Assembly: GCF_016901855.1 (NCBI RefSeq) | Contig: NZ_JACJKY010000006.1 | Span: 62,001-126,000 of the forward strand | Reading direction: 5' to 3' | Source: Merdimmobilis hominis | GTDB lineage: Bacteria > Bacillota > Clostridia > Oscillospirales > Ruminococcaceae | DNA length: 64,000 nt | Shown here: in pieces, positions 1 through 7,482 of the stretch | Layout of the letters: each line of letters begins with the position of its first letter | Numbering within the stretch: the first letter of the stretch is position 1 | The notes under the pieces: model-generated | What the model was told of the DNA's origin: nothing | The model's input: only the letters and a program-made list of their open reading frames with translations | Databases searched by the model: none | Position numbers and translations under genes: made by a program

Positions 1-696
1 GACCGGGAGCGGCTGTTAAAAAACCACCGCGGCTATTACTGGGTTGATCGGGTACACGAATACATTCCGCCAGTCGGAAACATCATCCGAAGCGACTGCG
101 CGGTCACACACCGAAAGATTCATCCGACGACGAAAGGGCGCAATCTTTCGATTTACCGTCAGATGGAGCGCGAGGGCGTACGGTTCACACCGCGCAATCT
201 CTACTATTTTGCCAGAGAACTGTTTGAAAACAGCGAGCCGCAGGAAGCCATCCGGTATTTTCAGGCGTTTATCGACACGAATGAGGGGTGGGTCGAGGAC
301 ATCATCAGCGCGTGTTTTCACATGTCTGCCTGCTATCAGATGCTTGGAGATTCCACACAGGCGCTTACCGCTTTGCTCAAAAGCTTTGCATTTGACAGGC
401 CGCGTCCGGAAATCTGCTGTCAGATCGGATACTGGTTTAAGGGAAAAGACGCAACGGAAACTGCGCTGTTTTGGTTTACGCTGGCGGCGAAGCTCGGCGA
501 ACTGCCGCAGGAAGCCGGATTTATTCTGCACGACTGCCGCGGCTACATTCCGTATCTTGAGATGTGCGTCTGCTACGACCGGCTCGGCGAGCGACAAAAG
601 GCAATCGAATGCAACGAGCAGGCGGCACGGTTTTACCCGGATAGTCCGGCGGTACAATATAACCGCGCCTTTTTTTCACAAGCACATAAGTCATAA
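1..696 (+). CDS. Glycosyltransferase family 2 with TPR tail (3' part only)
   Basis: The reading frame is open from the window edge, so the N-terminal GT-A catalytic part lies outside. The visible 231 residues start with a WVDRVHEYI segment followed by GNI and a D-x-x-V-x-H-R-K stretch. This resembles the C-terminal end of the GT2 domain in TPR-containing glycosyltransferases. After about residue 60 the protein is made of helical, TPR-like repeats (YQMLGDSTQAL, CYDRLGERQKAIE). Such proteins transfer sugars to peptides or surface polymers; the acceptor cannot be told here. It is the only gene at this end on the plus strand and converges on tsf across a shared terminator. Confidence 0.72.
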   Translation, partial: DRERLLKNHRGYYWVDRVHEYIPPVGNIIRSDCAVTHRKIHPTTKGRNLSIYRQMEREGVRFTPRNLYYFARELFENSEPQEAIRYFQAFIDTNEGWVEDIISACFHMSACYQMLGDSTQALTALLKSFAFDRPRPEICCQIGYWFKGKDATETALFWFTLAAKLGELPQEAGFILHDCRGYIPYLEMCVCYDRLGERQKAIECNEQAARFYPDSPAVQYNRAFFSQAHKS

Positions 697-733
697 AAAA
701 AGACGTATCCGAATATTCGGATACGTCTTTTTA
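695..733. terminator. Bidirectional intrinsic terminator between glycosyltransferase gene and tsf
   Basis: A perfect palindrome centred between 714 and 715 (stem AAAAGACGTATCCGAAT and its complement) has A-runs on the left and T-runs on the right. It can therefore stop transcription from both converging genes. Confidence 0.9.
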
Positions 734-747
734 CAGCAAAATATCAA

Positions 748-1656
748 TTATTTCACCATTTTTGCGATTTCTTCTGCAAAGTTCTCTTCTTTTTTCTCGA
801 GACCTTCGCCTTTTTCAAAGCGAACGAATTTCACGATCTCGATCGAGCCGCCCAGAGCTTTTGCTGTGTCAGCAGTGTACTGTGCAACCGATTTATCGGA
901 ATCTTTAACGAACTGCTGATCAACCAGGCAAACGTCTTTGAAGAATTTTTTAATTCTGCCTGCAACCATTTTCTCTGCAATGTTTGCCGGTTTGCCTTCG
1001 TTCATTGCCTGAACAGTCAGGATCTCTTTCTCTTTTGCGACAACTTCAGCCGGAACTTCGCTCTCGTTGAGGTACTGCGGAGTTACTGCTGCAATCTGCA
1101 TTGCGATGTCTTTTGCATATGCGCCGAACTCTGCTTTATCAGCGAGGTCAGTGTTGAACTGAACCATAACGCCGATTCTGCCGCCGCCGTGAACGTAAGC
1201 AACCAGGTCGCCTTCCATTCTCTCAAAACGACGGATTTTCATGTTCTCGCCGATGGTGAGGATTTTCTCTCTCAGCTCTTCTTCGACAGTCATCTCGCTG
1301 TTTGAGCATTTGCAAGCCATGAGTGCGTCCATATCAGCCGGATTTTCATTGATGATGGTCAGTGCAACATCGTTTACGAAGTTGACGAATTTCTCGTTTT
1401 TCGCAACGAAGTCAGTCTCTGCATTGACTTCAAGCACAACGCCCACTTTTTTTGCGTCGTCTTTTACAGAAACAACCAGACCCTCAGCAGCGATTCTGCC
1501 CGATTTTTTCGCAGCAGCTGCAAGGCCTTTCTCTCTCAAAAACTCGATTGCTTTGTCCATATCGCCGTTCGACTCGGTCAGTGCTTTTTTGCAGTCCATC
1601 ATGCCACAGCCGGTTCTCTCGCGCAGGTTTTTAACATCAGCAGCGGTAAAAGCCAT
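748..1656 (-). CDS. tsf: Elongation factor Ts
   Basis: EF-Ts is the guanine nucleotide exchange factor that recycles EF-Tu in the cytoplasm. The 302-aa protein has the N-terminal UBA-like module (LRERTGCGMMDCKKAL, residues 11-26) and the EF-Tu contact motif TDFVAKN at 81-87, followed by the core and dimerisation regions. Length is normal for the family. The start is supported by an AGGAGG ribosome binding site just upstream. It lies 77 bases downstream of rpsB, the standard rpsB-tsf order, with a hairpin in the gap that may trim tsf expression. The usual downstream pyrH and frr do not follow here. Confidence 0.98.
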   Translation of the reverse strand: MAFTAADVKNLRERTGCGMMDCKKALTESNGDMDKAIEFLREKGLAAAAKKSGRIAAEGLVVSVKDDAKKVGVVLEVNAETDFVAKNEKFVNFVNDVALTIINENPADMDALMACKCSNSEMTVEEELREKILTIGENMKIRRFERMEGDLVAYVHGGGRIGVMVQFNTDLADKAEFGAYAKDIAMQIAAVTPQYLNESEVPAEVVAKEKEILTVQAMNEGKPANIAEKMVAGRIKKFFKDVCLVDQQFVKDSDKSVAQYTADTAKALGGSIEIVKFVRFEKGEGLEKKEENFAEEIAKMVK

Positions 1657-1690
1657 TGTGAATTCCTCCTAAAATCATTTCGTATTTTCC

Positions 1691-1720
1691 AAAAGAATGC
1701 CCGTGCATTTGCCCGGGCAA
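1691..1720 (-). terminator. Attenuator-like hairpin between rpsB and tsf
   Basis: On the minus strand TGCCCG (1714-1719) pairs with CGGGCA (1699-1704) and is followed by TTCTTTT. The short 6-bp stem suggests a leaky terminator or processing site that lowers tsf relative to rpsB, not a full stop. Confidence 0.45.
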
Positions 1721-1733
1721 TCTTCCATTTTGA

Positions 1734-2474
1734 TTATTCAGCTTCGATTGTCTCGACTTCTTCAGCCTCTTCGGAAACTTCAGCAGTCTCAGCGCCCTGT
1801 CTTGCTTCCAAAACAGCGTCAGCCATTGTGCCGGCAATCAGTTTTACTGCACGGATTGCGTCGTCGTTGCCCGGAATGACATAGTCAATTTCGTCCGGAT
1901 CACAGTTGGTGTCAACGATTGCAACGATCGGAATACCGAGGTTTTTCGCTTCAGCAACAGCGATTCTCTCTTTTCTCGGGTCAACGATGAACAGTGCACC
2001 CGGCAGTTTGTTCATGTTTTTGATGCCGCCTAAGAATTTCTCGAGTTTTTCGATCTCGAGCATCAGTTTGGTTACTTCTTTTTTCGGGAGAAGGTCAAAT
2101 GTGCCGTCTTCCTGCATTTTCTTGAGCTGGTCAAGTCTTGCGATTCTGCGGCGGATGGTTTTAAAGTTTGTCATCATACCGCCGAGCCAACGAGCATTTA
2201 CATAGTGCATGCCGCAGCGCTCTGCTTCTTCTTTTACGGAGTCACCAGCCTGTTTTTTGGTGCCGACGAAGAGGATGTCGCCGCCTGCTGCAACGGTGTC
2301 TCTTACAAAGCTGTATGCTTCTTCGAGTTTTTTCACTGTTTTCTGCAGGTCGATGATGTAGATGCCATTGCGCTCGGTAAAGATGTAACGAGCCATTTTC
2401 GGGTTCCATCTTCTTGTCTGGTGGCCAAAGTGAACACCTGCTTCAAGAAGCTGTTTCATTGATACTACTGCCAT
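1734..2474 (-). CDS. rpsB: 30S ribosomal protein S2
   Basis: Protein uS2 of the small ribosomal subunit, 246 aa. It begins [19 protein letters not shown], the hallmark N-terminus, and carries [17 protein letters not shown] and an acidic C-terminal tail typical of bacterial S2. A longer in-frame start at 2558 would run through the leader. The start at 2474 is chosen because AAGGAGGTT sits at 2481-2489, directly upstream. Transcription comes from a strong promoter at 2590-2618 and passes through a structured leader before the gene. Confidence 0.98.
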   Translation of the reverse strand: MAVVSMKQLLEAGVHFGHQTRRWNPKMARYIFTERNGIYIIDLQKTVKKLEEAYSFVRDTVAAGGDILFVGTKKQAGDSVKEEAERCGMHYVNARWLGGMMTNFKTIRRRIARLDQLKKMQEDGTFDLLPKKEVTKLMLEIEKLEKFLGGIKNMNKLPGALFIVDPRKERIAVAEAKNLGIPIVAIVDTNCDPDEIDYVIPGNDDAIRAVKLIAGTMADAVLEARQGAETAEVSEEAEEVETIEAE

Positions 2475-2510
2475 GGTAGTAACCTCCTTAATTTTGGTTA
2501 AAATTGCCTC

Positions 2511-2570
2511 CGTCTGCCTTTCGATGCAACGACTATGTGACATAGCACCGTGCCGCATTTATCGCAGACG
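2511..2570 (-). promoter_or_regulatory. Candidate structured rpsB mRNA leader
   Basis: In the transcript CGTCTGC (2564-2570) can pair with GCAGACG (2511-2517). Inside this closing stem are ATGC/GCAT and a CTATG-TCA-CATAG hairpin. The structure lies between the promoter and the rpsB ribosome binding site, where S2 autoregulatory leaders occur in other bacteria. Function is inferred; I do not recognise a named family. Confidence 0.5.
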
Positions 2571-2589
2571 TGCGTATTTTGCGTTTGAT

Positions 2590-2618
2590 AGTATACCACA
2601 TTCGAAATCAAAATGCAA
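2590..2618 (-). promoter_or_regulatory. Sigma-A type promoter for rpsB-tsf
   Basis: The minus strand reads TTGCAT (2613-2618), a 17-base spacer, then TATACT (2590-2595). The expected start near 2583 gives a leader of about 108 bases. Confidence 0.8.
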
Positions 2619-2626
2619 GCATTTTT

Positions 2627-3727
2627 TTACGCATTCGGCGTGTTTTTTTCGGCTTCTGCCGGCTCTGAATCTGCTGTTTCTGCTTGCGGCTGTTCGGTTT
2701 CATCCGCTTCCGCTTCACAGGAAACGCTTTCTTCGGCTTTCACCTCTTCTGTAACCTGCACTTTTTTCTTGAAGTTAAAGAATCTGCCGGTTTCTTTTTG
2801 TGCGATTGCCTGGCCTTCCGGTGTGAGAACAAACAGCTTCAGATAATTTTCATCGTGATTGTTTTTGATTTTTCCGCGGATCACCAAAATCGCAATGACA
2901 GAAGCAATCACTAAAACAGCCGCCAGCAGCTGCGACACGCGCAATGCACCGATCATCAAGCTGTCTGTACGCAGTCCCTCGACCACAAACCGCTCTGCGC
3001 CGTAAAATGCAAGATACATCAAAAAGACTTCGCCGTCAAACTTTCTGCGCTTCATATACCATGCAAGCAGGAAAAATCCCGCAATACACCAAATCGATTC
3101 ATACAAAAAGCATGGATGCACCGGTACATTCGGATCAACCGTCACACCGATGGATGCCAGTTTATCCTGCATCTGCGTCAGATACTGCACAATATCCGGT
3201 CCGGTCATTCCCCACGGCAGCGTCGTGTTGCTGCCAAAGGCCTCAACGTTAAAGAAGTTGCCCCAACGGCCGATACCCTGTCCAAGCAGAAATCCTACGC
3301 CTACTACGTCAAGCAGCGCACGAATGCAGATTTTTTTGCGTTTTGCAATGAACAGTCCAACAAGCAATGCGCCAATCAAACCGCCGTAAATCGCAAGACC
3401 GCCTTCCCATGTTTTGAAAATGCGGGCAAACGAATCCCAAAACGCGTCCATGCTCGAAAAATCAAGGCCATAATCTTCCCAGCTGAAAATGACAAAATAA
3501 AGCCGTGCGCCGACAATACCGCCGATAATACCGCCTAAAATGCAGTCAATCGCTTTGTCGGAATCAATACCGACTTTTTTGAATGTACGGAATGCATATA
3601 CAAGCGCCAGCAGCAGTCCAACTGCAATCAGCAGTCCGTAATAAGCAATCGTAATCGGCCCGATCGTAAATGAATTGTGAAACGAAAATGTGAGCCCCAG
3701 TCCCGGAAATTCTACAATTTTCTCCAT
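2627..3727 (-). CDS. lgt: Prolipoprotein diacylglyceryl transferase, with long acidic C-terminal tail
   Basis: Lgt moves diacylglycerol from phosphatidylglycerol to the lipobox cysteine of prolipoproteins in the cytoplasmic membrane. The 366-aa protein has about seven hydrophobic segments and the signature motifs WEGGLAIYGG (107-116), GQGIGRWGNFFN (149-160) and HPCFLYE (204-210). The start at 3727 follows GTAAGGAGAC. Family members usually end near residue 280-300. Here a charged extension from about 291 to 366, rich in Glu and Ala, follows the last membrane segment. It lies 19 bases after ymfH, as the third gene of the ymfF-ymfH-lgt operon. Lipoprotein substrates in this window could include the proteins at 16284 and 31756. 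Confidence 0.95.
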   Translation of the reverse strand: MEKIVEFPGLGLTFSFHNSFTIGPITIAYYGLLIAVGLLLALVYAFRTFKKVGIDSDKAIDCILGGIIGGIVGARLYFVIFSWEDYGLDFSSMDAFWDSFARIFKTWEGGLAIYGGLIGALLVGLFIAKRKKICIRALLDVVGVGFLLGQGIGRWGNFFNVEAFGSNTTLPWGMTGPDIVQYLTQMQDKLASIGVTVDPNVPVHPCFLYESIWCIAGFFLLAWYMKRRKFDGEVFLMYLAFYGAERFVVEGLRTDSLMIGALRVSQLLAAVLVIASVIAILVIRGKIKNNHDENYLKLFVLTPEGQAIAQKETGRFFNFKKKVQVTEEVKAEESVSCEAEADETEQPQAETADSEPAEAEKNTPNA

Positions 3728-3746
3728 AAAGCTGTCTCCTTACTTT

Positions 3747-5033
3747 TTATTCATGCGAAACGGGAACAACCATCGAAATCGACATGCGCTCTTTCGAAAA
3801 TGCCGAATCAAGAATTTGTTCCAGTGTTTCTTTTTTCATGGATGATAAAATCGAAAGCGTATCATACAAACTGCGGTTTGAAAAATGTGCGCTCAGCAGT
3901 GCGCCCGCCACCTGATCGACCTCGCTGAACATCATTACTGCCTGCCCGTAAAGCGCACGGCGCGCACGTTCAAACGCTTCCTCCTCAATGCCGTTTTCCC
4001 GCATTCTCTGCACTTCAGTCAAAATTCTGTCTGCAATTTCGTCTGCATATGCGGACTCGCCGGAAAAAATGCTCGAAAGAAAACCGCGTCCGATGAACAC
4101 ATATTTATCAAACGCCGTATTGATCAGCTTTTCCTCGTACATCTGCTGATAGAGCGTACTGCTCTTTCCGACAAGCAATTCATGCAAAATCGTATAGGCA
4201 AGCTGTGTCGGCAGCTCGTCTTTTGAGGAAACCGGATGCTCTTTAAATCCGATGTGGAACAGCGGCGCTGACACCGAAAGCGTTTGTTCGCTGTATGCGC
4301 GCACGATCGAATCCGGTTCATCAACCGGCGGCTTTTCCACTGGGTTTGCTTGAAGATCTGTCCGCAGTACACGGTCAAGCAGCGCGCAGATTTTTTCTTC
4401 ATCAAAGTTTCCGACGATCACAAGCGCCATATTCGCCGGATTATAATACGTTTCATAGCAGTCATACAGCATCTGCGGTGTGATCGCTGCAATCGACTCA
4501 TCGGTACCGGCAATATCAATTTTAATCGGATGATGATGATACAAATTCCCGATCAAATTGAAAAATACCCGCCAGTTCGGATCATCCTCATACATCCGGG
4601 TCTCCTGTCCGATGATGCCAAGCTCTTTTTTAACCGTTTCGTTTGTAAAATACGGCGTCTGCACGAATTTTACAAGCGCCTCGACTGCCGTTTCCACTTC
4701 GCTTGACGTACTGAATAGATATGCCGTACTTTCAAACGACGTATATGCATTTGATACAGCGCCGATTTTTGCAAAATGACGCGATACATCGCCGTCCTCA
4801 TCCTCAAACAGCTTATGCTCAAGAAAATGCGCTGTTCCGTCAGGAATCCGCACACGCGTGCCGTCCGCTTTCACAAGCCATTCATCAGAAGAACCGTAGT
4901 ACGTGCCAAACAGCGCATAGGTGCTCGAAAACTGTGTCATTGGATATAACAGCACACGCAGTCCTGAGCTGTGCGTATAAACCGAATACGACTCTTTAAG
5001 CAGCGCGGAGGATATGATTTGTTTTTCGTTCAA
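3747..5033 (-). CDS. ymfH: M16 family zinc peptidase, YmfH/YfmH type (active-site copy)
   Basis: An insulinase-type (M16) metallopeptidase of 428 aa. The inverted zinc motif HFLEH is present at residues 69-73, so this is the catalytic partner. The second Glu region (GIIGQETRMYEDDP) follows about 70 residues later. Its ATG overlaps the stop of the upstream paralogue by 4 bases, which suggests coupled translation and an obligate heterodimer, as in other two-gene M16 pairs. In Bacillus the ymfF-ymfH pair sits near ymfI, and automated annotation links the family to EF-P modification. That link is established for YmfI and only inferred for the peptidases. lgt follows. Confidence 0.88.
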   Translation of the reverse strand: MNEKQIISSALLKESYSVYTHSSGLRVLLYPMTQFSSTYALFGTYYGSSDEWLVKADGTRVRIPDGTAHFLEHKLFEDEDGDVSRHFAKIGAVSNAYTSFESTAYLFSTSSEVETAVEALVKFVQTPYFTNETVKKELGIIGQETRMYEDDPNWRVFFNLIGNLYHHHPIKIDIAGTDESIAAITPQMLYDCYETYYNPANMALVIVGNFDEEKICALLDRVLRTDLQANPVEKPPVDEPDSIVRAYSEQTLSVSAPLFHIGFKEHPVSSKDELPTQLAYTILHELLVGKSSTLYQQMYEEKLINTAFDKYVFIGRGFLSSIFSGESAYADEIADRILTEVQRMRENGIEEEAFERARRALYGQAVMMFSEVDQVAGALLSAHFSNRSLYDTLSILSSMKKETLEQILDSAFSKERMSISMVVPVSHE

Positions 5034-6313
5034 GCTTCTCCCTCCCCTTTGAGCACATAGACAAGCGACAGCGTCAGCGTTTGTGCCGCCTTGGCCACGT
5101 CTTCTTTCTGCACCTTCATCATCTGTTCAAACTGTTCTTCCGGTGTATTGTTTGTCTGAAGCAGCAGCTGTCCGAAGAAGAAGTTTTCCGCCGAAACATC
5201 GGACTCATACACACATCGATATCCGTTGGCCAAACTCTGTTTTGCATATTCGATTTCTTCTTCTGTGAAATCGCCTGCCTTAAGCGCTTCCACTTGCTTT
5301 AAGATCGATTCTTTTGCCTGTTCACACTGTTCTTCCTCGACGCCGCAGTCAATCGCCATAATGCCTTTATATGAATCGTAGCGCGCCGCACAATAATAAC
5401 AAAGACTCTCTTTTTCGCGGACATTCAAAAACAGTTTTGACATCGGTGTGCCGCCCAAAATTGACACCGCCACACGCATTGCCGAAAGATTCACGTCGCT
5501 TCCGGCAATCGGACTGTGCATCAGCAGAACCATTTTAGCCTGCGCAACATCGAGCGTTTCGGATACCGTGGAAAACGGCTTTTCTGCAAGCGGTGAAAGG
5601 CATGAAACAGCAAAAGGTTCCCGGTCAATCCCGGAAAATGCATCCGCAAAGATCTGTTTGGCAGGTTTATCGTCACCGCATCCCACGAAAAAGATATGAA
5701 CCGGACAGTGTTTAATCAACTGCACATACTGTGCAAGCAATTCCTCACCCGTCAGTGCTTCCACCTGTTCTTTTTCGCCATAGACAGGAATTCCGTGCGC
5801 TTGTCCGTCACACAGCGCGCGCAGTGCACGTGATACCGCATAGGCACGTTTTTCGTTCACAAGCGCTTCAATCGATTCAATGAGCGATTTTTTCTCCGTT
5901 TCCACATAGCGTGGATTCAGTGCATCGTGCTCGATGACCGGACACAGCAAAATATCTGAAAGCACCTTTGCCATTTGTGCGCTGATGGAAGCGTTGTCAA
6001 GCGAAAAACGATCGTCAATTCCTGTGATTGCAGTGGTGACTACCTGACAGTCTCCTCGTTTCTGCACACCCGATTCAATATATGCACCATATAAATGCTC
6101 AAGCGCCTTTGCAAGCGACTGATAATCCGGATATTGTTTGCTGCTGCGGCGCAGTACTTTTGAAATGAGCGCATTACCCGCGGCAGTTTCCGCACGAAGC
6201 GGTGATAAAAAATGGACAGAGATCCGATTTGTTTTAAATCGGCTGTCCCGCAGTGTATGAAACCATATACCGCTGCCGATTTCTTCTGTATGCAAAGCGT
6301 TCAATCTCCTCAC
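5030..6313 (-). CDS. ymfF: M16 family peptidase-like protein, YmfF type (no zinc motif)
   Basis: A 427-aa M16-fold protein, paralogous to its neighbour but without an HxxEH motif. It is therefore probably the non-catalytic partner that shapes the peptide chamber. Features include a VSILGGTPMSKLFLNVREKESLCYYC stretch near residue 290 (read here in part: GGTPMSKLFLNVREK), the R-x-x-x-S-L-C-Y segment typical of the C-terminal M16 half. It is the first gene of the ymfF-ymfH-lgt operon, with a promoter at 6332-6360 and a good ribosome binding site (AAAGGAGTGAGGAG). Substrate unknown. Confidence 0.85.
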   Translation of the reverse strand: MRRLNALHTEEIGSGIWFHTLRDSRFKTNRISVHFLSPLRAETAAGNALISKVLRRSSKQYPDYQSLAKALEHLYGAYIESGVQKRGDCQVVTTAITGIDDRFSLDNASISAQMAKVLSDILLCPVIEHDALNPRYVETEKKSLIESIEALVNEKRAYAVSRALRALCDGQAHGIPVYGEKEQVEALTGEELLAQYVQLIKHCPVHIFFVGCGDDKPAKQIFADAFSGIDREPFAVSCLSPLAEKPFSTVSETLDVAQAKMVLLMHSPIAGSDVNLSAMRVAVSILGGTPMSKLFLNVREKESLCYYCAARYDSYKGIMAIDCGVEEEQCEQAKESILKQVEALKAGDFTEEEIEYAKQSLANGYRCVYESDVSAENFFFGQLLLQTNNTPEEQFEQMMKVQKEDVAKAAQTLTLSLVYVLKGEGEA

Positions 6314-6331
6314 TCCTTTTCATGTCGTTAT

Positions 6332-6360
6332 ATTATACCACGAAACACCCCTGCCGTAAA
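6332..6360 (-). promoter_or_regulatory. Sigma-A type promoter for ymfF-ymfH-lgt
   Basis: Minus strand TTTACG (6355-6360), 17-base spacer, TATAAT (6332-6337). Confidence 0.7.
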
Positions 6361-6361
6361 C

Positions 6362-6397
6362 AAAAAAGGCAAAGCAGTTTCCTGCTTTGCCTTTTTT
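6362..6397 (-). terminator. Intrinsic terminator of pfkA
   Basis: GGCAAAGCAG and CTGCTTTGCC form a perfect 10-bp stem around a 4-base loop (6378-6381), with six T on the minus strand afterwards. Confidence 0.92.
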
Positions 6398-6413
6398 ATC
6401 ATAGAAATCAAAC

Positions 6414-7379
6414 TCAGAACGAAATTTCGTTTGCGATATGATACAGTTCCATATCGAAATCTTTTTTCATTTTGAGTGCTTCCTGAATATCGTAATCAAC
6501 AATATCAGAATCTTTGATACCGATAACGCGGTTGCCGATGCCGTTTTCCAACAGTTCTACTGCACGATAGCCCATACGGCTTGCTACAACACGGTCGCGG
6601 ACGGTCGGATTACCACCGCGCTGTACGTGACCCAAAACGGTGCCGCGTGTTTCGATGCCGGTTGCCTCTTCGATCTGGCGGGAAATCTCGTCCACTTTGC
6701 CAATACCCTCTGCAACAAGGATAATGAAGTGATGTTTGCCGAGCTCACCTGCTGCGCGGATTTTTTTCACAACATCATTGACATCGTATTCAACTTCCGG
6801 AACAATGATATAGGAAGCGCCGCATGCAATACCGGTGTTGAGCGCAATGTGACCTGCATGACGACCCATAACCTCAACAACGCTGCAGCGGTCATGAGAC
6901 TGTGCGGTATCACGGATTTTGTCGATCATTTCAACTGCAGTGTTCATTGCAGTGTCATAACCGATGGTGTAATCTGTGCAGGAGATATCGTTGTCGATGG
7001 TGCCCGGGATACCGACACACGGAACGCCCAGTCTCGACAGATCTGCTGCACCGCGGAACGAACCGTCGCCGCCGATGACAACGATGCCGTCAATTCCCGC
7101 ATTTTTACAGACCTCAACTGCTTTTAATACGCCGGCTTCCTCTTTAAACTCAAGGCATCTTGCCGTGTAAAGAATCGTACCGCCGCGATGAATAATATCC
7201 GAAACAGACCGCATGTTCATTTCGAACATTTCACCGTGAATCAGTCCGTTATATCCTCTCTGAATACCGAGGACACGGAAACCTTTTTTCAATGCAGTTC
7301 TGACAACGGAGCGCACCGCTGCGTTCATGCCGGGCGCGTCACCGCCGCTTGTCAATACGCCAATTGTCTTCTGTCCCAT
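6414..7379 (-). CDS. pfkA: 6-phosphofructokinase (ATP-dependent)
   Basis: This enzyme phosphorylates fructose-6-phosphate to fructose-1,6-bisphosphate, the committed step of glycolysis. The 321-aa sequence has the ATP site GGDAPGMNAAVR (residues 12-22), GGDGSF, the catalytic PGTIDND motif and MGRHAG. All match group I bacterial PFK, and the length is standard. It is transcribed alone from a promoter at 7435-7463, has an AGGAGG site, and ends in a strong terminator. With gap at 19380 it is one of two glycolytic genes in the window; they are not adjacent. Confidence 0.98.
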   Translation of the reverse strand: MGQKTIGVLTSGGDAPGMNAAVRSVVRTALKKGFRVLGIQRGYNGLIHGEMFEMNMRSVSDIIHRGGTILYTARCLEFKEEAGVLKAVEVCKNAGIDGIVVIGGDGSFRGAADLSRLGVPCVGIPGTIDNDISCTDYTIGYDTAMNTAVEMIDKIRDTAQSHDRCSVVEVMGRHAGHIALNTGIACGASYIIVPEVEYDVNDVVKKIRAAGELGKHHFIILVAEGIGKVDEISRQIEEATGIETRGTVLGHVQRGGNPTVRDRVVASRMGYRAVELLENGIGNRVIGIKDSDIVDYDIQEALKMKKDFDMELYHIANEISF

Positions 7380-7434
7380 TACTTTTCCTCCTAAGCTATC
7401 TATACAAACATGATCTTAGACAAAATATATTCTC

Positions 7435-7463
7435 ATTTTATCGTTTCCACTGCGAAAAGTCAA
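7435..7463 (-). promoter_or_regulatory. Sigma-A type promoter for pfkA
   Basis: Minus strand TTGACT (7458-7463), 17-base spacer, TAAAAT (7435-7440). It overlaps no gene and lies just downstream of the dnaE stop. Confidence 0.75.
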
Positions 7464-7482
7464 CCGTTTGCCGTGGAATTTG

